Shown: positions 8,922 through 20,318 of the stretch, in pieces
How the letters are laid out: the number at the start of each line of letters is the position of its first letter
Position numbering within the stretch: the first letter of the stretch is position 1
From: Sphingomonas suaedae
Lineage (GTDB): Bacteria; Pseudomonadota; Alphaproteobacteria; Sphingomonadales; Sphingomonadaceae
Reading direction: 5' to 3'
NCBI RefSeq assembly: GCF_007833215.1
Contig: NZ_CP042239.1
Span: 3,842,001 to 3,906,000, forward strand
DNA length: 64,000 bases
Made by a program: the position numbers and the translations under genes
The notes under the pieces: generated by a model
Databases searched by the model: none
What the model was told of the DNA's origin: nothing
What the model saw: only the letters and a program-made list of their open reading frames with translations

Positions 8922-8951
8922 ATTGCTCAAATAACACGCTTGGAGACTGTG

Positions 8952-9443
8952 ATGAAAACCATCTGGCTCGCACTTCCCCTTGCCGCCGCGCTTACCGCGT
9001 GCGGCGACGGCGAGGGGACAACGATCTCGATCGAGGGCGATAACGGATCGGTGACGGCGAAGGCCGACAAGGACGGCCGGGTCGAGGTCAAGGCGCCGGG
9101 CTTCGAGGGATCGATCAAGCTGCCCAGGTTCAGGATGGATGCGGACAATTTCGATATCGACGGGGTAAAGCTCTATCCCGGATCGACCATCTCCAGCCTG
9201 AATATCGAGGATCGCGGCGGCGATGCCGCCAAGGGCGGGGTGCGGGTCGCATTTGATGCGCCCGCCGATGCCGAGCGTGTCCGTGCCTGGTTCCGCGAGC
9301 AGATGGAGGGCGCGGGCTTCACCGTTACCGGCAACCGTGCCGAACTGACCGGAAAAACGGGTAAGGGCAGCCCTTATACGCTGAAGATCGATCCGGCGGG
9401 CGAGGGCAAGAGCCGCGGTACGCTGTCCGTTACCGAGGGCTGA
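8952..9443 (+). CDS. Putative lipoprotein of unknown function
   Basis: This 163-residue protein begins with a lipoprotein signal peptide ending in the lipobox LTAC, so Cys18 is probably the acylated residue. The mature part is rich in Gly, Asp and Lys and reads as extended beta-strands up to about residue 60; the second half (KGGVRVAFDAPADAERVRAWF) looks like a small alpha/beta domain. I recognise no named family with certainty. TTGGAGA lies five bases before the ATG. It is transcribed alone from a good candidate promoter and ends before two strong hairpins. Confidence 0.8.
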   Translation: MKTIWLALPLAAALTACGDGEGTTISIEGDNGSVTAKADKDGRVEVKAPGFEGSIKLPRFRMDADNFDIDGVKLYPGSTISSLNIEDRGGDAAKGGVRVAFDAPADAERVRAWFREQMEGAGFTVTGNRAELTGKTGKGSPYTLKIDPAGEGKSRGTLSVTEG

Positions 9444-9455
9444 GATTTCGCAACC

Positions 9456-9519
9456 CGCCGTCCGGAAGCGTAGGCGGACGGCGCAGCGGGAGGGGCGCAC
9501 GGCACCGCGCCCCTCCCGC
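9456..9519 (+). terminator. Tandem hairpins after the lipoprotein gene
   Basis: A 9-bp stem CGCCGTCCG (9456-9464 with 9475-9483) is followed by a perfect 13-bp stem GCGGGAGGGGCGC (9486-9498 with 9507-9519). There is no T-run, so this may be a pause site or processing barrier more than a true intrinsic terminator. Confidence 0.5.
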
Positions 9520-9584
9520 GCCACTGTTCGATCACGCTCAGAGCGATTATCTGCGGGGGAATCGTTTCCCGGAGTCGCTTTGAA

Positions 9585-10535
9585 ATGCCCGATACCCTGT
9601 TAGCGCAAGTCCCGCTCGTCAGCCTCGCCGATCAGGCGGGCGATCCGCAGGGATTTGCCGCCGTGCTTGGCGGTTCGTTCGAGCGGTTCGGCTTTGCGAT
9701 GGTGCGCGATCACGGCATCCCGCAGGATCTGGTCGATCGCGCCTGGGCGATGACCAAGGCGTTCTTCGACCGCCCCGAAGCCGAGAAGCGCGGCTATTTC
9801 ATCGAAGGCGGCGGTGGCGCGCGCGGCTATACGCCGTTCAAGACCGAGATCGCCAAGGGCGCCACCCATGTCGACCTCAAGGAATTCTGGCATATCGGCC
9901 GCGAACTGCCCGAGGGGCATCGCTTTTCGGCCTTGATGGCGCCGAATGTCTGGCCCGATGCGCCCGAGGGGTTCCGCGAGACCTTTATCGAGCTGTTCGC
10001 CGCGTTCGATACGGCGGGCGACAAGCTGCTCTCGGCGATCGCGGTGCATCTCGGGCTTGCGCCCGACTGGTTCGACCATGCGGTCGCGGACGGCAATTCG
10101 GTGCTGCGCCTGCTCCATTATCCGCCGGTGACCGAGGATGCGCCCAATGTGCGCGCCGGCGCGCATGAGGACATCAACCTCATCACCCTGTTGCTCGGCG
10201 CCGAGGAGGCCGGGCTTGAACTGCTCGACAAGGATGGGCGCTGGCTGCCGGTCAAGCCGCCCGAGGGCGCGCTGGTCGTCAATGTCGGCGATATGCTCCA
10301 GCGGCTGACCAACCATGTCCTTCCCTCGACCACGCATCGCGTGGTCAATCCGCCCGTCGAGCGGCGCGGCCATTCGCGCTATTCGATGCCCTTCTTTCTG
10401 CATCCTGCGCCCGATTTCCTCATCAAGGCGCTGCCGCAATGCGTGAGCGAGGAGAATCCCGAGCGCGAGCCGCCGATCACCGCGCACGACTATCTGGCGG
10501 AGCGGCTGGCCGAGATCGGCCTGACCAAGAGCTGA
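9585..10535 (+). CDS. 2-oxoglutarate/Fe(II) oxygenase, isopenicillin N synthase family
   Basis: The 316-residue product has the non-haem oxygenase layout: an N-terminal DIOX_N region (residues 8-110) and a double-stranded beta-helix with iron ligands His194 and Asp196 (AHEDINL), His251 (STTHRV) and the 2-oxoglutarate-binding RYS motif (Arg265). The family oxidises small metabolites with 2-oxoglutarate as cosubstrate. Proteobacterial members of this length are mostly uncharacterised, so the substrate is open. It is monocistronic, between hairpins on both sides. Confidence 0.88.
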   Translation: MPDTLLAQVPLVSLADQAGDPQGFAAVLGGSFERFGFAMVRDHGIPQDLVDRAWAMTKAFFDRPEAEKRGYFIEGGGGARGYTPFKTEIAKGATHVDLKEFWHIGRELPEGHRFSALMAPNVWPDAPEGFRETFIELFAAFDTAGDKLLSAIAVHLGLAPDWFDHAVADGNSVLRLLHYPPVTEDAPNVRAGAHEDINLITLLLGAEEAGLELLDKDGRWLPVKPPEGALVVNVGDMLQRLTNHVLPSTTHRVVNPPVERRGHSRYSMPFFLHPAPDFLIKALPQCVSEENPEREPPITAHDYLAERLAEIGLTKS

Positions 10536-10616
10536 GCGGCGGCCTTCCGCACAAACCGGGGGTTGGCTGGGGGCGATATTTTCTCGCCCGGACTTGCGTG
10601 CCCTCGGGGTTTCCTC

Positions 10617-10648
10617 TGCCCCGCCCCGTCCCCTAAGGGGGAGGGGCA
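10617..10648. repeat. GC-rich hairpin upstream of hom
   Basis: TGCCCC/GGGGCA outer arms enclose CCCCT/AGGGG inner arms. It resembles the other intergenic palindromes of the window and may terminate the oxygenase transcript. Confidence 0.45.
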
Positions 10649-10657
10649 ATTTCGAGG

Positions 10658-11956
10658 ATGACCATGACCGAACCGCTCCGCGTCGCACTTGCAGGACTTG
10701 GCACCGTCGGGGCGGGCGTGATTCGCCTGATCGATGCCAATGCCGATCTGATCGCGCGCCGCGCCGGGCGGCCGATCGAGATCGTTGCGGTGTCGGCGCG
10801 CGACCGGTCAAAGGATCGCGGCGTCGACATCACGCGCTTCGACTGGATCGACGACATGACCCAGCTCGCGCATCATCCCGATGCCGAGGTGGTGGTCGAG
10901 CTGATCGGCGGATCCGACGGACCGGCGCTTGCGCTGGCGCGGGCGACGCTGGCGGCGGGCAAGGGGCTGGTCACCGCCAACAAGGCGATGATCGCGCATC
11001 ATGGCCTCGAACTCGCCGAGATGGCGGAGAAGACCGATACGCCGATGAAGTTCGAAGCTGCGGTCGCGGGCGGCGTTCCGGTGATCAAGGGGCTGCGCGA
11101 GGGCGCGGCAGCCAATGTGATCGACCGCGTCTATGGCATCCTCAACGGCACGTGCAATTTCATCCTGTCGAAGATGGAAGCCGAAGGCCGCGACTTCGAC
11201 GACGTGCTCGCCGAGGCGCAGGCGATGGGTTACGCCGAGGCCGATCCTGGTTTCGACATCGATGGCGTCGATGCCGCGCACAAGCTCTCGATCCTAGCGA
11301 GCCTTGCGTTCGGGACACAGCCCGCGTTCGGGGACGTTGCCGTCGGCGGCATCCGCGACGTGGTGGCCGCGGATATCGCCGAGGCGGCGGCGCTGGGCTA
11401 TCGCGTGCGCCTGCTGGGCATCGCCGACCTGAATGGCGAGGGGCTGTTCCAGCGCGTCCATCCGCACCTCGTCCCCTTCGCGAATCCGCTGGCGCATGTC
11501 ACCGGCGCGACCAACGCGGTGGTGGCGGAGGGCAATTTCGTCGGGCGGCTGCTGTTCCAGGGCGCTGGCGCGGGCGACGGGCCGACCGCGAGCGCGGTGG
11601 TCGCCGATCTGATCGACATTGCGCGCACCGAATTCGGCCCGCCCTATGCGATGCCGTCGGCGAGCCTCGCGGCGGAGCCAGCGGCGCCCACCGGCGATCG
11701 CCGCAGCCGCGCCTATCTGCGCTTCACCGTGCCCGACAAGGTCGGCGTGCTGGCCGAGATCGCGGCGGCGATGCGCGATGCCGGCGTGTCGATCGAATCG
11801 CTGATCCAGCGCGGCGCGATGGCCGATGGCAGCGTGCTGCTGGTGATCGTGACGCATGAGGGCCCCGAGCGCTGCGTCGCGCAGGCGCTGGAAAAGCTGC
11901 GCGGCTCACAGAGCCTGTCTGGCGAACCGATGTGGATGCACATATTGGGCGAGTGA
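10658..11956 (+). CDS. hom: Homoserine dehydrogenase
   Basis: Hom reduces aspartate semialdehyde to homoserine, the branch point to threonine and methionine. The 432 residues comprise an NAD(P)-binding Rossmann domain (GLGTVGAG, residues 13-20), the catalytic dimerisation domain with GILNGTCNF near residue 162, then GYAEADP and DIDGVDAAHKL near 190-210, and a C-terminal ACT domain from about residue 345 that normally senses threonine. Two in-frame ATGs lie at 10658 and 10664. The gene stands alone. Confidence 0.96.
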   Translation: MTMTEPLRVALAGLGTVGAGVIRLIDANADLIARRAGRPIEIVAVSARDRSKDRGVDITRFDWIDDMTQLAHHPDAEVVVELIGGSDGPALALARATLAAGKGLVTANKAMIAHHGLELAEMAEKTDTPMKFEAAVAGGVPVIKGLREGAAANVIDRVYGILNGTCNFILSKMEAEGRDFDDVLAEAQAMGYAEADPGFDIDGVDAAHKLSILASLAFGTQPAFGDVAVGGIRDVVAADIAEAAALGYRVRLLGIADLNGEGLFQRVHPHLVPFANPLAHVTGATNAVVAEGNFVGRLLFQGAGAGDGPTASAVVADLIDIARTEFGPPYAMPSASLAAEPAAPTGDRRSRAYLRFTVPDKVGVLAEIAAAMRDAGVSIESLIQRGAMADGSVLLVIVTHEGPERCVAQALEKLRGSQSLSGEPMWMHILGE

Positions 11957-11992
11957 GCGGGCGGGGCGGCTGGCATTTGCCTTGTGATTCCG

Positions 11993-12012
11993 CCCCTGAG
12001 CTCGCTCAGGGG
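11993..12012. repeat. Short palindrome (family D relative) after hom
   Basis: CCCCTGAG and CTCAGGGG form a perfect 8-bp stem around CTCG, between the convergent hom and 12044 genes. It probably acts as a bidirectional transcription barrier. Confidence 0.5.
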
Positions 12013-12043
12013 AGCGGGACCGCCGCCAAAGGAAAGTGAGGCG

Positions 12044-12391
12044 TCACGGCGCGGGTTCGCGTTTGCGCACCACCTTGCCGTCGAACCCCACGCCCACCGT
12101 CACCCCGACCATCCCCCTGCACTGCGCCAGGAACGGGCCGGAGACGCCGCACTGAAACATCGTATCCTCAAGGACGCGTTCGGTCTCTGCCGGCCGATTG
12201 TCCACTGTGCGGGCGGTGACGAAGGGAACGCGATATTTCTTGTCCGCCTCACGCAAGGCGCAGATGGTGACCTCGTCGGGGTCGGCGGTCGCTTTGCAGG
12301 GAATGACCGCGCGGGTCTTTTCGCGATAGGCGGCAATCGGATCGGCATCGGGGCCGGACTGGAATGCCAGGGCGAGCAGCAACAGGGGCAT
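12044..12391 (-). CDS. Small secreted protein of unknown function
   Basis: This 115-residue product starts with a short hydrophobic stretch (LLLLALAFQS) that looks like a signal peptide and contains three well-separated cysteines in the mature part, which fits a periplasmic disulphide protein. GGGAGG precedes the ATG at a workable distance. I recognise no family. It follows the rlpA-like gene on the same strand after 54 bases, so the two may be co-transcribed. Confidence 0.72.
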   Translation of the reverse strand: MPLLLLALAFQSGPDADPIAAYREKTRAVIPCKATADPDEVTICALREADKKYRVPFVTARTVDNRPAETERVLEDTMFQCGVSGPFLAQCRGMVGVTVGVGFDGKVVRKREPAP

Positions 12392-12445
12392 GATGTCGAA
12401 CCTCCCGCTCGGCCCATAGCATGGTCGCGGCCAGTCGGGAACGAG

Positions 12446-12838
12446 TCAGTCGGCGCCCGCCAGCTGATCCTCGACGACGGAAATCTCCACCAGCGCTCGC
12501 CCGCGCCGGACGATGCCGAGTTCGCGCGCGGCGGCTTCGGACAGGTCGAGCACGCGGCTCTTGTGGAACGGCCCGCGATCGTTGACCCGGACGACGACGC
12601 TTCGACCGGTCGACGGGTCGGTCACGCGGAGGCGGGTGCCGAACGGCAGGGTACGGTGCGCGGCGGTCATGGCATCGGGATCGAAGCGTTCGCCGCTGGC
12701 GGTGCGGTTGCCGGCATGGGCATCGCCATAATAGCTGGCCACGCCGCTCGCGAGGGCCGTCGAGGCCGAAGGCGCCGCATCCTGCGCGACTACAGGCGCC
12801 GCAGCGATCAACAATGTGAAAGCGATGAATCCCCGCAT
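12446..12838 (-). CDS. rlpA: RlpA-like double-psi beta-barrel protein
   Basis: After a signal peptide (residues 1-18) the 130-residue product is a single DPBB domain, with ASYYGD near residue 34, GERFDPDAMTAAHRTLPFG in the middle and RVNDRGPF near residue 84. RlpA proteins act in the envelope; some are lytic transglycosylases that cleave naked glycan strands at the septum. This copy lacks the SPOR domain that targets the long forms to the division site, and has no lipobox. The His and Asp of the active cleft are present. Enzymatic activity is inference. Confidence 0.9.
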   Translation of the reverse strand: MRGFIAFTLLIAAAPVVAQDAAPSASTALASGVASYYGDAHAGNRTASGERFDPDAMTAAHRTLPFGTRLRVTDPSTGRSVVVRVNDRGPFHKSRVLDLSEAAARELGIVRRGRALVEISVVEDQLAGAD

Positions 12839-12928
12839 CGATCCGGCCCCTTATTCCGGTGGCGGCGATGAAACAGAAGCGGCACCGGACGGCAATCCAT
12901 CCAGCGCCGCAATGTTGGGATTCCGCGA

Positions 12929-15532
<2,604 letters not shown>

Positions 15533-15550
15533 CTATTGCGAATCATGTCG

Positions 15551-15576
15551 CGTTATGAGATATGAATCTCATAACG
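15551..15576. promoter_or_regulatory. Candidate TetR operator
   Basis: A perfect inverted repeat with 10-bp arms CGTTATGAGA and TCTCATAACG around the 6-base spacer TATGAA lies 34 bases before the NTF2-like/TetR operon. A TTGCGA at 15536 and the spacer TATGAA could be the -35 and -10 boxes (19 bases apart), so a bound repressor would cover the promoter. The regulator is likely the TetR protein encoded two genes on. It could also affect gyrB, which is divergent. Confidence 0.7.
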
Positions 15577-15610
15577 GTATTTCTTCTATGGGAAAGGGAG
15601 GACGGGAACA

Positions 15611-16024
15611 ATGCTCAGCGCGGCACAGATGGACAGCAGGATGGACGCGCATTTCGCGTTCGAGATGCACGACGACGTGGAAGGGGTGCTCACCACGTTC
15701 AGCGACGATGTCGAGCATGATATCGTCGGTTGGCCCACTGGCCCCGTCCATGGCCCCTCCGCCGCGCGCGGATTTTACGAGGCGCTCTTCGCCGACCTGG
15801 CCGACGGACGTGTCGAATGCCTCCGACGCCTCCATGGCGACCGCTTCCTCGTCGACGATTCGATGTGGCACGGCCGCGCGGTGGGGCGGCCGTTCGGGCT
15901 GGAGGGGCGGGGGCGCCCGCTCTCGTTCCGTTTGCTTCATGTGGTTGAATTCACCGACTCCGGCGCGATCAAGCGGGAGAATGTCTGGATCGACCTCGCG
16001 GCCATCCAGGCCCAGCTCGCCTGA
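15611..16024 (+). CDS. SnoaL/NTF2-like fold protein
   Basis: The 137-residue product reads as one cone-shaped NTF2-like domain: an N-terminal helix with RMDAHFAFEMHDDVEG, a mid-section with HDIVGWPTG and GFYEALFADL, and a final beta-sheet with FTDSGAIKRENVWIDL. These proteins are small enzymes or binding pockets (SnoaL-like cyclases, isomerases, hydrolases). The substrate cannot be read. GGGAGG precedes the ATG, and the stop TGA overlaps the ATG of the TetR gene. The pair is probably induced by the small molecule that the regulator senses and this protein handles. Confidence 0.8.
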   Translation: MLSAAQMDSRMDAHFAFEMHDDVEGVLTTFSDDVEHDIVGWPTGPVHGPSAARGFYEALFADLADGRVECLRRLHGDRFLVDDSMWHGRAVGRPFGLEGRGRPLSFRLLHVVEFTDSGAIKRENVWIDLAAIQAQLA

Positions 16025-16617
16025 TGGCGCGAGACAATCAGCGCCAGCGCACGCGCAAGGACCTGCTCGACGCGGCGGCGCGGCTGGTCGCCGAGGGCGC
16101 CACGCCCGGCTTCGACGAGGTGGCGGCGGCGGCACGCGTTTCGCGGGCGACGGTCTATCGCTATTTCCCGGGGATCGATGCGCTGCTGACCGAAGCGGCG
16201 CTGCATGTCGCGATGCCCGGGCCGGATCTGTTCGACGCAAATGCGCCGAGCGATCTGGTCGAGCGGCTCACGCTTGCCGATGGCGCAGTCGCCGCGATGA
16301 TGGCGCGGACGGAGCCAGCCTTGCGGGCGATGCTGGCAAGCGCCGTCCAGCAGGGAGGGGGCGAGGCGGGCCCGGCACGCCAGAATCGCCGTTCCCCGCT
16401 GATCGATGCGGCGATTGCCGGTGCGGGCGAGCGCTTCCCCGCGCCGGTGGCAACGATGCTCTCCAACGCGCTCGCGCTAGTCATCGGGACCGAGGCGATG
16501 ATCGTGTTCAAGGATGTGCTGGAGCTGGAGGACGGCGATGCCGAGGCGGTCCGCCGGTGGATGATCCGGGCGCTGGTCCGTGCCGCCCGTGACGACGCAG
16601 CGGGGACCGTGGGCTGA
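16024..16617 (+). CDS. TetR/AcrR family transcriptional regulator
   Basis: The N-terminal helix-turn-helix (about residues 10-55, with the typical ARVSRATVYRYFPG recognition region) is followed by a ligand-binding helical domain without recognisable subclass, 197 residues in all. The ATG overlaps the NTF2-like stop by one base, so the two are co-translated. The likely operator is the perfect palindrome at 15551-15576, giving autoregulation. Confidence 0.92.
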   Translation: MARDNQRQRTRKDLLDAAARLVAEGATPGFDEVAAAARVSRATVYRYFPGIDALLTEAALHVAMPGPDLFDANAPSDLVERLTLADGAVAAMMARTEPALRAMLASAVQQGGGEAGPARQNRRSPLIDAAIAGAGERFPAPVATMLSNALALVIGTEAMIVFKDVLELEDGDAEAVRRWMIRALVRAARDDAAGTVG

Positions 16618-16624
16618 CCCGCGC

Positions 16625-18232
16625 TTATCCCCCGCCCGGTCCCTTCTTCTCATGCCCGTGGCCGATCGGCATCTGTTGCTCGCCGCGCGGGCTCTGCGTC
16701 CAGTCGATGCGGTAGAGGTCGAAGCGGCGGTCGGTGAGGTTGCGCACCGTTCCCTCGGCGCGCGCCCAGGTGAGGTCGGCGAGGTTGACGTCGGCGATGG
16801 TCAGCGTCTCGATATTTTCGCTCGCCTCCGCCGCGATGCCGTCGCGCGCGAAGGGGAAGTCGCACGGCGTGAGGATACAGCTCTGGGCGTACTGGATGTC
16901 CATATTCTCGACGCCGGGGAGGTTGCCGACATTCCCGCTCATCACCACGAAACACTGGTTCTCGATCGCGCGGGCCTGGGCGCAGTAGCGCACACGCATA
17001 TAGCCCTGGCGGCTGTCGGTGCAGAAGGGAACGAAGATGATCCGTGCGCCCTCGTCCACCAGCCGGCGGGCGAGTTCGGGGAATTCGCTGTCATAGCAGA
17101 TCAGGACGCCGATCGGGCCGCAGTCGGTCTGGATCACGTCGACGCTGTCACCGCCCTTGATCCGCCACCAATAGGCTTCGTCGGGGGTGGGGTGGATCTT
17201 CTCCTGCGCATGGACCGATCCGTCGCGCAGGCAGACATAGGCGACGTTCTGGATCTCGCCATCGTCGGTATAGGTCGGATGCGACCCGCCGATGATGTTG
17301 ACGTTGTACGACAGCGCCAGCTCCGACAGCCGGTCGACCAGCGGCTTGCGCCAGCTGGTGAGCTTGTCCAGCGCCTGGGCCGGGGTCAGGTCGTGCGGCT
17401 CGAACGAGAGCAGCGACAGGGTGAACAGCTCGGGGAACACCACGAAGTCGGAGCGATAGTTGGACGCGACATCGACGAAATATTCGACGTTGCGCAGGAA
17501 TTCGTCGAAATCGGCGACGGCGCGTGCCTGAAGCTGAACGGTGGCAAGCCGGACGCTCTCGATATCGCGCGGGACGCGATGGGTCGGCGGCTCATTCGGA
17601 TCGACATAGGGATTGCGCCAGACCATGTGCGCGGCATGGCCGCCCGACGGCTTGTCCTCCGGCAGATAGTCGGGAAGCACCCCGATCGGGCGAAAGCCGT
17701 TGGCGATTTGAAAGCCGAGCGTGGGGTCGCGAATCTCCCCCTCAACCACCTTGTCGATATAATCCTGTGGCCCGTCGATTCGTGTCAGTGAACGGCGAAA
17801 ATTGGGCATTCGCGCGCCGAACACGATGCCTTTCAGGTCGAGCCGCTCGACCAGCATCCGCCGCGCGTCATAGAGTCGCTTGCCGATGCGCAGCCCGCGC
17901 TGTTTGGACGCGACGACCATTTCATAGCCGTACAACCAGTCGCCGGTGGGATCGTGGCGGCTGCCGAAGCCGTTGCCGGTGATGGATTCCCAATCGTGCG
18001 GCGCGAGCGCCACTTCCTCGTCGATCCGGCTCGCCGCACAATAGCCGACAACCTCGCCTTCATAGAGCGCGACAAACACACCGGATGGGTAGTTGTTGAT
18101 ATGGCCGCGGATCATGCCCGCGCTGTAGTTTTCGACGTTGCGATAGGTTTTGCGCGTCAGCGCCAGAATGCCCGGTATGTCTTCGGTCGTGGCGTTGCGA
18201 ATTTCGAGCTTGGCGGGGGTGGCTCTGGTCAT
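16625..18232 (-). CDS. GNAT acetyltransferase-nitrilase fusion protein
   Basis: Two domains are joined in 535 residues. Residues 8-205 form a GNAT-type N-acetyltransferase domain (YGYEMVVASKQRGLRIGKRL is the acetyl-CoA loop region). Residues 225-510 form a carbon-nitrogen hydrolase with the catalytic triad Glu268 (FPELF), Lys345 (EKIHPT) and Cys379 (LICYDSEF). The family, often annotated as a bifunctional GNAT/carbon-nitrogen hydrolase, occurs in many bacteria; its substrate is not settled, but an amide or nitrile made or removed together with acylation is plausible. It lies 67 bases after recF on the same strand. Confidence 0.92.
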   Translation of the reverse strand: MTRATPAKLEIRNATTEDIPGILALTRKTYRNVENYSAGMIRGHINNYPSGVFVALYEGEVVGYCAASRIDEEVALAPHDWESITGNGFGSRHDPTGDWLYGYEMVVASKQRGLRIGKRLYDARRMLVERLDLKGIVFGARMPNFRRSLTRIDGPQDYIDKVVEGEIRDPTLGFQIANGFRPIGVLPDYLPEDKPSGGHAAHMVWRNPYVDPNEPPTHRVPRDIESVRLATVQLQARAVADFDEFLRNVEYFVDVASNYRSDFVVFPELFTLSLLSFEPHDLTPAQALDKLTSWRKPLVDRLSELALSYNVNIIGGSHPTYTDDGEIQNVAYVCLRDGSVHAQEKIHPTPDEAYWWRIKGGDSVDVIQTDCGPIGVLICYDSEFPELARRLVDEGARIIFVPFCTDSRQGYMRVRYCAQARAIENQCFVVMSGNVGNLPGVENMDIQYAQSCILTPCDFPFARDGIAAEASENIETLTIADVNLADLTWARAEGTVRNLTDRRFDLYRIDWTQSPRGEQQMPIGHGHEKKGPGGG

Positions 18233-18299
18233 CGATGCTCCGGTTCTGCGACGCTTTTCGATACGCGCGCGATACGAGAAAGTTCAATCCGCACGCGGA

Positions 18300-19364
18300 T
18301 CAAACCTCGCCGAGGATGCCGCCCGCAACGCGATAACGGTGGAGCGGCTTCGGCACGCTGGCGAACAATTGAGGCTCCGTGCCGGTCATCCACACCTGGC
18401 CCCGGCCTGCGAGCCGATCGAACAACGCTGTGCGGCGGCTGGGATCGAGATGCGCGGCGACCTCGTCCAGGAGCAGGATCGGCGCGCGTCCGGTGCGCAT
18501 CGCGACCAGTTCGGCATGGGCGAGGACGATCCCGAGCAGCAGCGCCTTTTGCTCGCCGGTGGAGCAGAGATGGGCGGGTTGCGCCTTGTCGAGATGCGTC
18601 ACCGCAAGATCCTGGCGGTGGGGGCCAGTCAGGGTGCGTCCGGCCGCCGCATCGCGCGCGCGCCCTGCACGCAGCCGCGCGGCGAGATCGTCCGCGCCTT
18701 CCCCCTCCAGTGCCAGTCCCGCACGCGCGAACGGGCCCGGGGGCTGATCGGCAAGGCTTTCGGCGAGCGCGGCAACGGTCGTGCGCCGTGCCTGGTCGAT
18801 CGTCGCGCCATGCTCAGCCATGCGCGCTTCGAGCGCGGTGAGCCAGTCGGGATCGGCGGGCTCCTCGGCGGCGAGCAGCCGGTTGCGCTCGCGCATCGCC
18901 GCTTCGTAGCGCGCGCTGTGATGGGCATGTCCCGGCGCCAGCGCCAGCGCGAGCCGGTCGATAAAGCGCCTCCGCTCGCTGGCCGGCTCGACGAACAACC
19001 GGTCCATTGCGGGCGTCAGCCAAAGCACCGTCAGCCATTCGCCGAGCGACGTCGCCGCGGCCGACGCGCCATTGACGCGCACCACGCGCCGCTCCGGCGC
19101 CGTTGTCAGCGTGCCGGTGCCGATCTCGCTGCCCCCTGACAGGGTCGCGGCAACCGAGAAGCCGCCGGTACCGCCCTGCCGCGCCATATCGCCCAGCGGT
19201 GCGCGGCGCAGCCCGCGTCCCGGGGCGAGCAGCGACACCGCCTCCAGCACATTGGTCTTGCCTGCGCCATTATCGCCCGCCAGCACGACGAACCCCGCGC
19301 CCGGTGTCAGGAGCGTGTCGGCATGGTTGCGGAAATCGGTAAGGACGAGGCGGGTCACGGCCAT
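18300..19364 (-). CDS. recF: DNA replication and repair protein RecF
   Basis: RecF is an SMC-like ATPase that loads RecA at gaps through RecR. The Walker A motif GDNGAGKT, the signature [10 protein letters not shown] near residue 280 and Walker [12 protein letters not shown] near residue 305 are present. The product is 354 residues; an ATG three codons upstream (19373) is an alternative. It lies between dnaN and gyrB on the same strand but separated from both. Confidence 0.94.
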   Translation of the reverse strand: MAVTRLVLTDFRNHADTLLTPGAGFVVLAGDNGAGKTNVLEAVSLLAPGRGLRRAPLGDMARQGGTGGFSVAATLSGGSEIGTGTLTTAPERRVVRVNGASAAATSLGEWLTVLWLTPAMDRLFVEPASERRRFIDRLALALAPGHAHHSARYEAAMRERNRLLAAEEPADPDWLTALEARMAEHGATIDQARRTTVAALAESLADQPPGPFARAGLALEGEGADDLAARLRAGRARDAAAGRTLTGPHRQDLAVTHLDKAQPAHLCSTGEQKALLLGIVLAHAELVAMRTGRAPILLLDEVAAHLDPSRRTALFDRLAGRGQVWMTGTEPQLFASVPKPLHRYRVAGGILGEV

Positions 19365-19432
19365 GGGCGGCATGTAGCGTTCCGGCTTGCCGAGGCATAG
19401 CGCTTGCGCAATCATCGCGGGCGGGGGGATTT

Positions 19433-20290
19433 ATGAAGCGATTGATTCTGGCTGCAACGCTGTTCGGGATGACCGGCTGTGGAGGCGATCCGGCCACCGC
19501 CGTCATCGATGGGCTCGAGGCGAGCTACAGCAAGGACGGCCGCCCGGACGCAATCGTCGTCAGCCTGGCCGGGAATGGCGATGCGCGCCTGTATGCCGGC
19601 AAGCGTCGCGGAATCGTCCGGCGCGACGGGCTCGACTATCTGATGAACGAGAAGCGCGTTGCGATCGACGGTACCAAGTTCCGGATGGAGCCGATCGCGG
19701 CGCTGCGCTCCGACGTCATCGGTATGCTGGAGGATCTGGCGGAAGCGGCGCGACGGCGCCGGGCGGCGGAGCCCGACGCGACGCCGGGCGCGCGCGAAGT
19801 CCGGCTGCCGGACGGCCGGGTGTTCCGCTTCGAGCCGCCGCCCGTGCTCCAGTTCAAGGTCGAGAAGATCGGGACAGAGGAGGTTGCCGGGCGTCGCGGG
19901 CAGGTGTGGCGGCTGAGCGTGATCGGCGATGGCCGACCGAACGGTTTGGAGGCGGTCACGACGACCGACAAGGCGCTGTCACCGGTGGGCAGGCTGATCG
20001 CGCTGCATCTCGCCCCGCCCGAAGTGGCGGAGTTGCAGCAGGAGGGGACGCGGCGCAACTTCGCGCGCGCGCTCGCCGATCTGCTCGGGACCGGCGCGCT
20101 GTTGCGGCTGTCGGTGCGCGGCGATGCGGGGCAGACACAGGAACTGTTCAGGCTGGAGCGATTCGGCCCCGGATCGTTCCGCGGATCGGTGCTGGCACTG
20201 CCGCCGACCATCCTTGATCGCAAGACGCTGCGCGGCGACCTGGAGGTCCTTGCGCCGAGCGACGAAGTCGCGCCGATGACCATGATCTAG
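19433..20290 (+). CDS. Putative lipoprotein of unknown function
   Basis: A 16-residue signal peptide ends in the lipobox MTGC, so Cys16 is probably lipidated. The 285-residue mature part contains an Arg-rich stretch near residues 100-115 and then a beta-rich half. The region around residues 135-200 reads like the lipoprotein-type LolA/LolB-like or DUF4412 proteins, in which a protein measures or carries a hydrophobic ligand, but the match is weak. The gene is divergent from recF and convergent with the Coq4-like gene. No partner is evident. Confidence 0.78.
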   Translation: MKRLILAATLFGMTGCGGDPATAVIDGLEASYSKDGRPDAIVVSLAGNGDARLYAGKRRGIVRRDGLDYLMNEKRVAIDGTKFRMEPIAALRSDVIGMLEDLAEAARRRRAAEPDATPGAREVRLPDGRVFRFEPPPVLQFKVEKIGTEEVAGRRGQVWRLSVIGDGRPNGLEAVTTTDKALSPVGRLIALHLAPPEVAELQQEGTRRNFARALADLLGTGALLRLSVRGDAGQTQELFRLERFGPGSFRGSVLALPPTILDRKTLRGDLEVLAPSDEVAPMTMI

Positions 20291-20318
20291 CGCGGTCGCG
20301 ACGCGACCGGGTGGGTGA

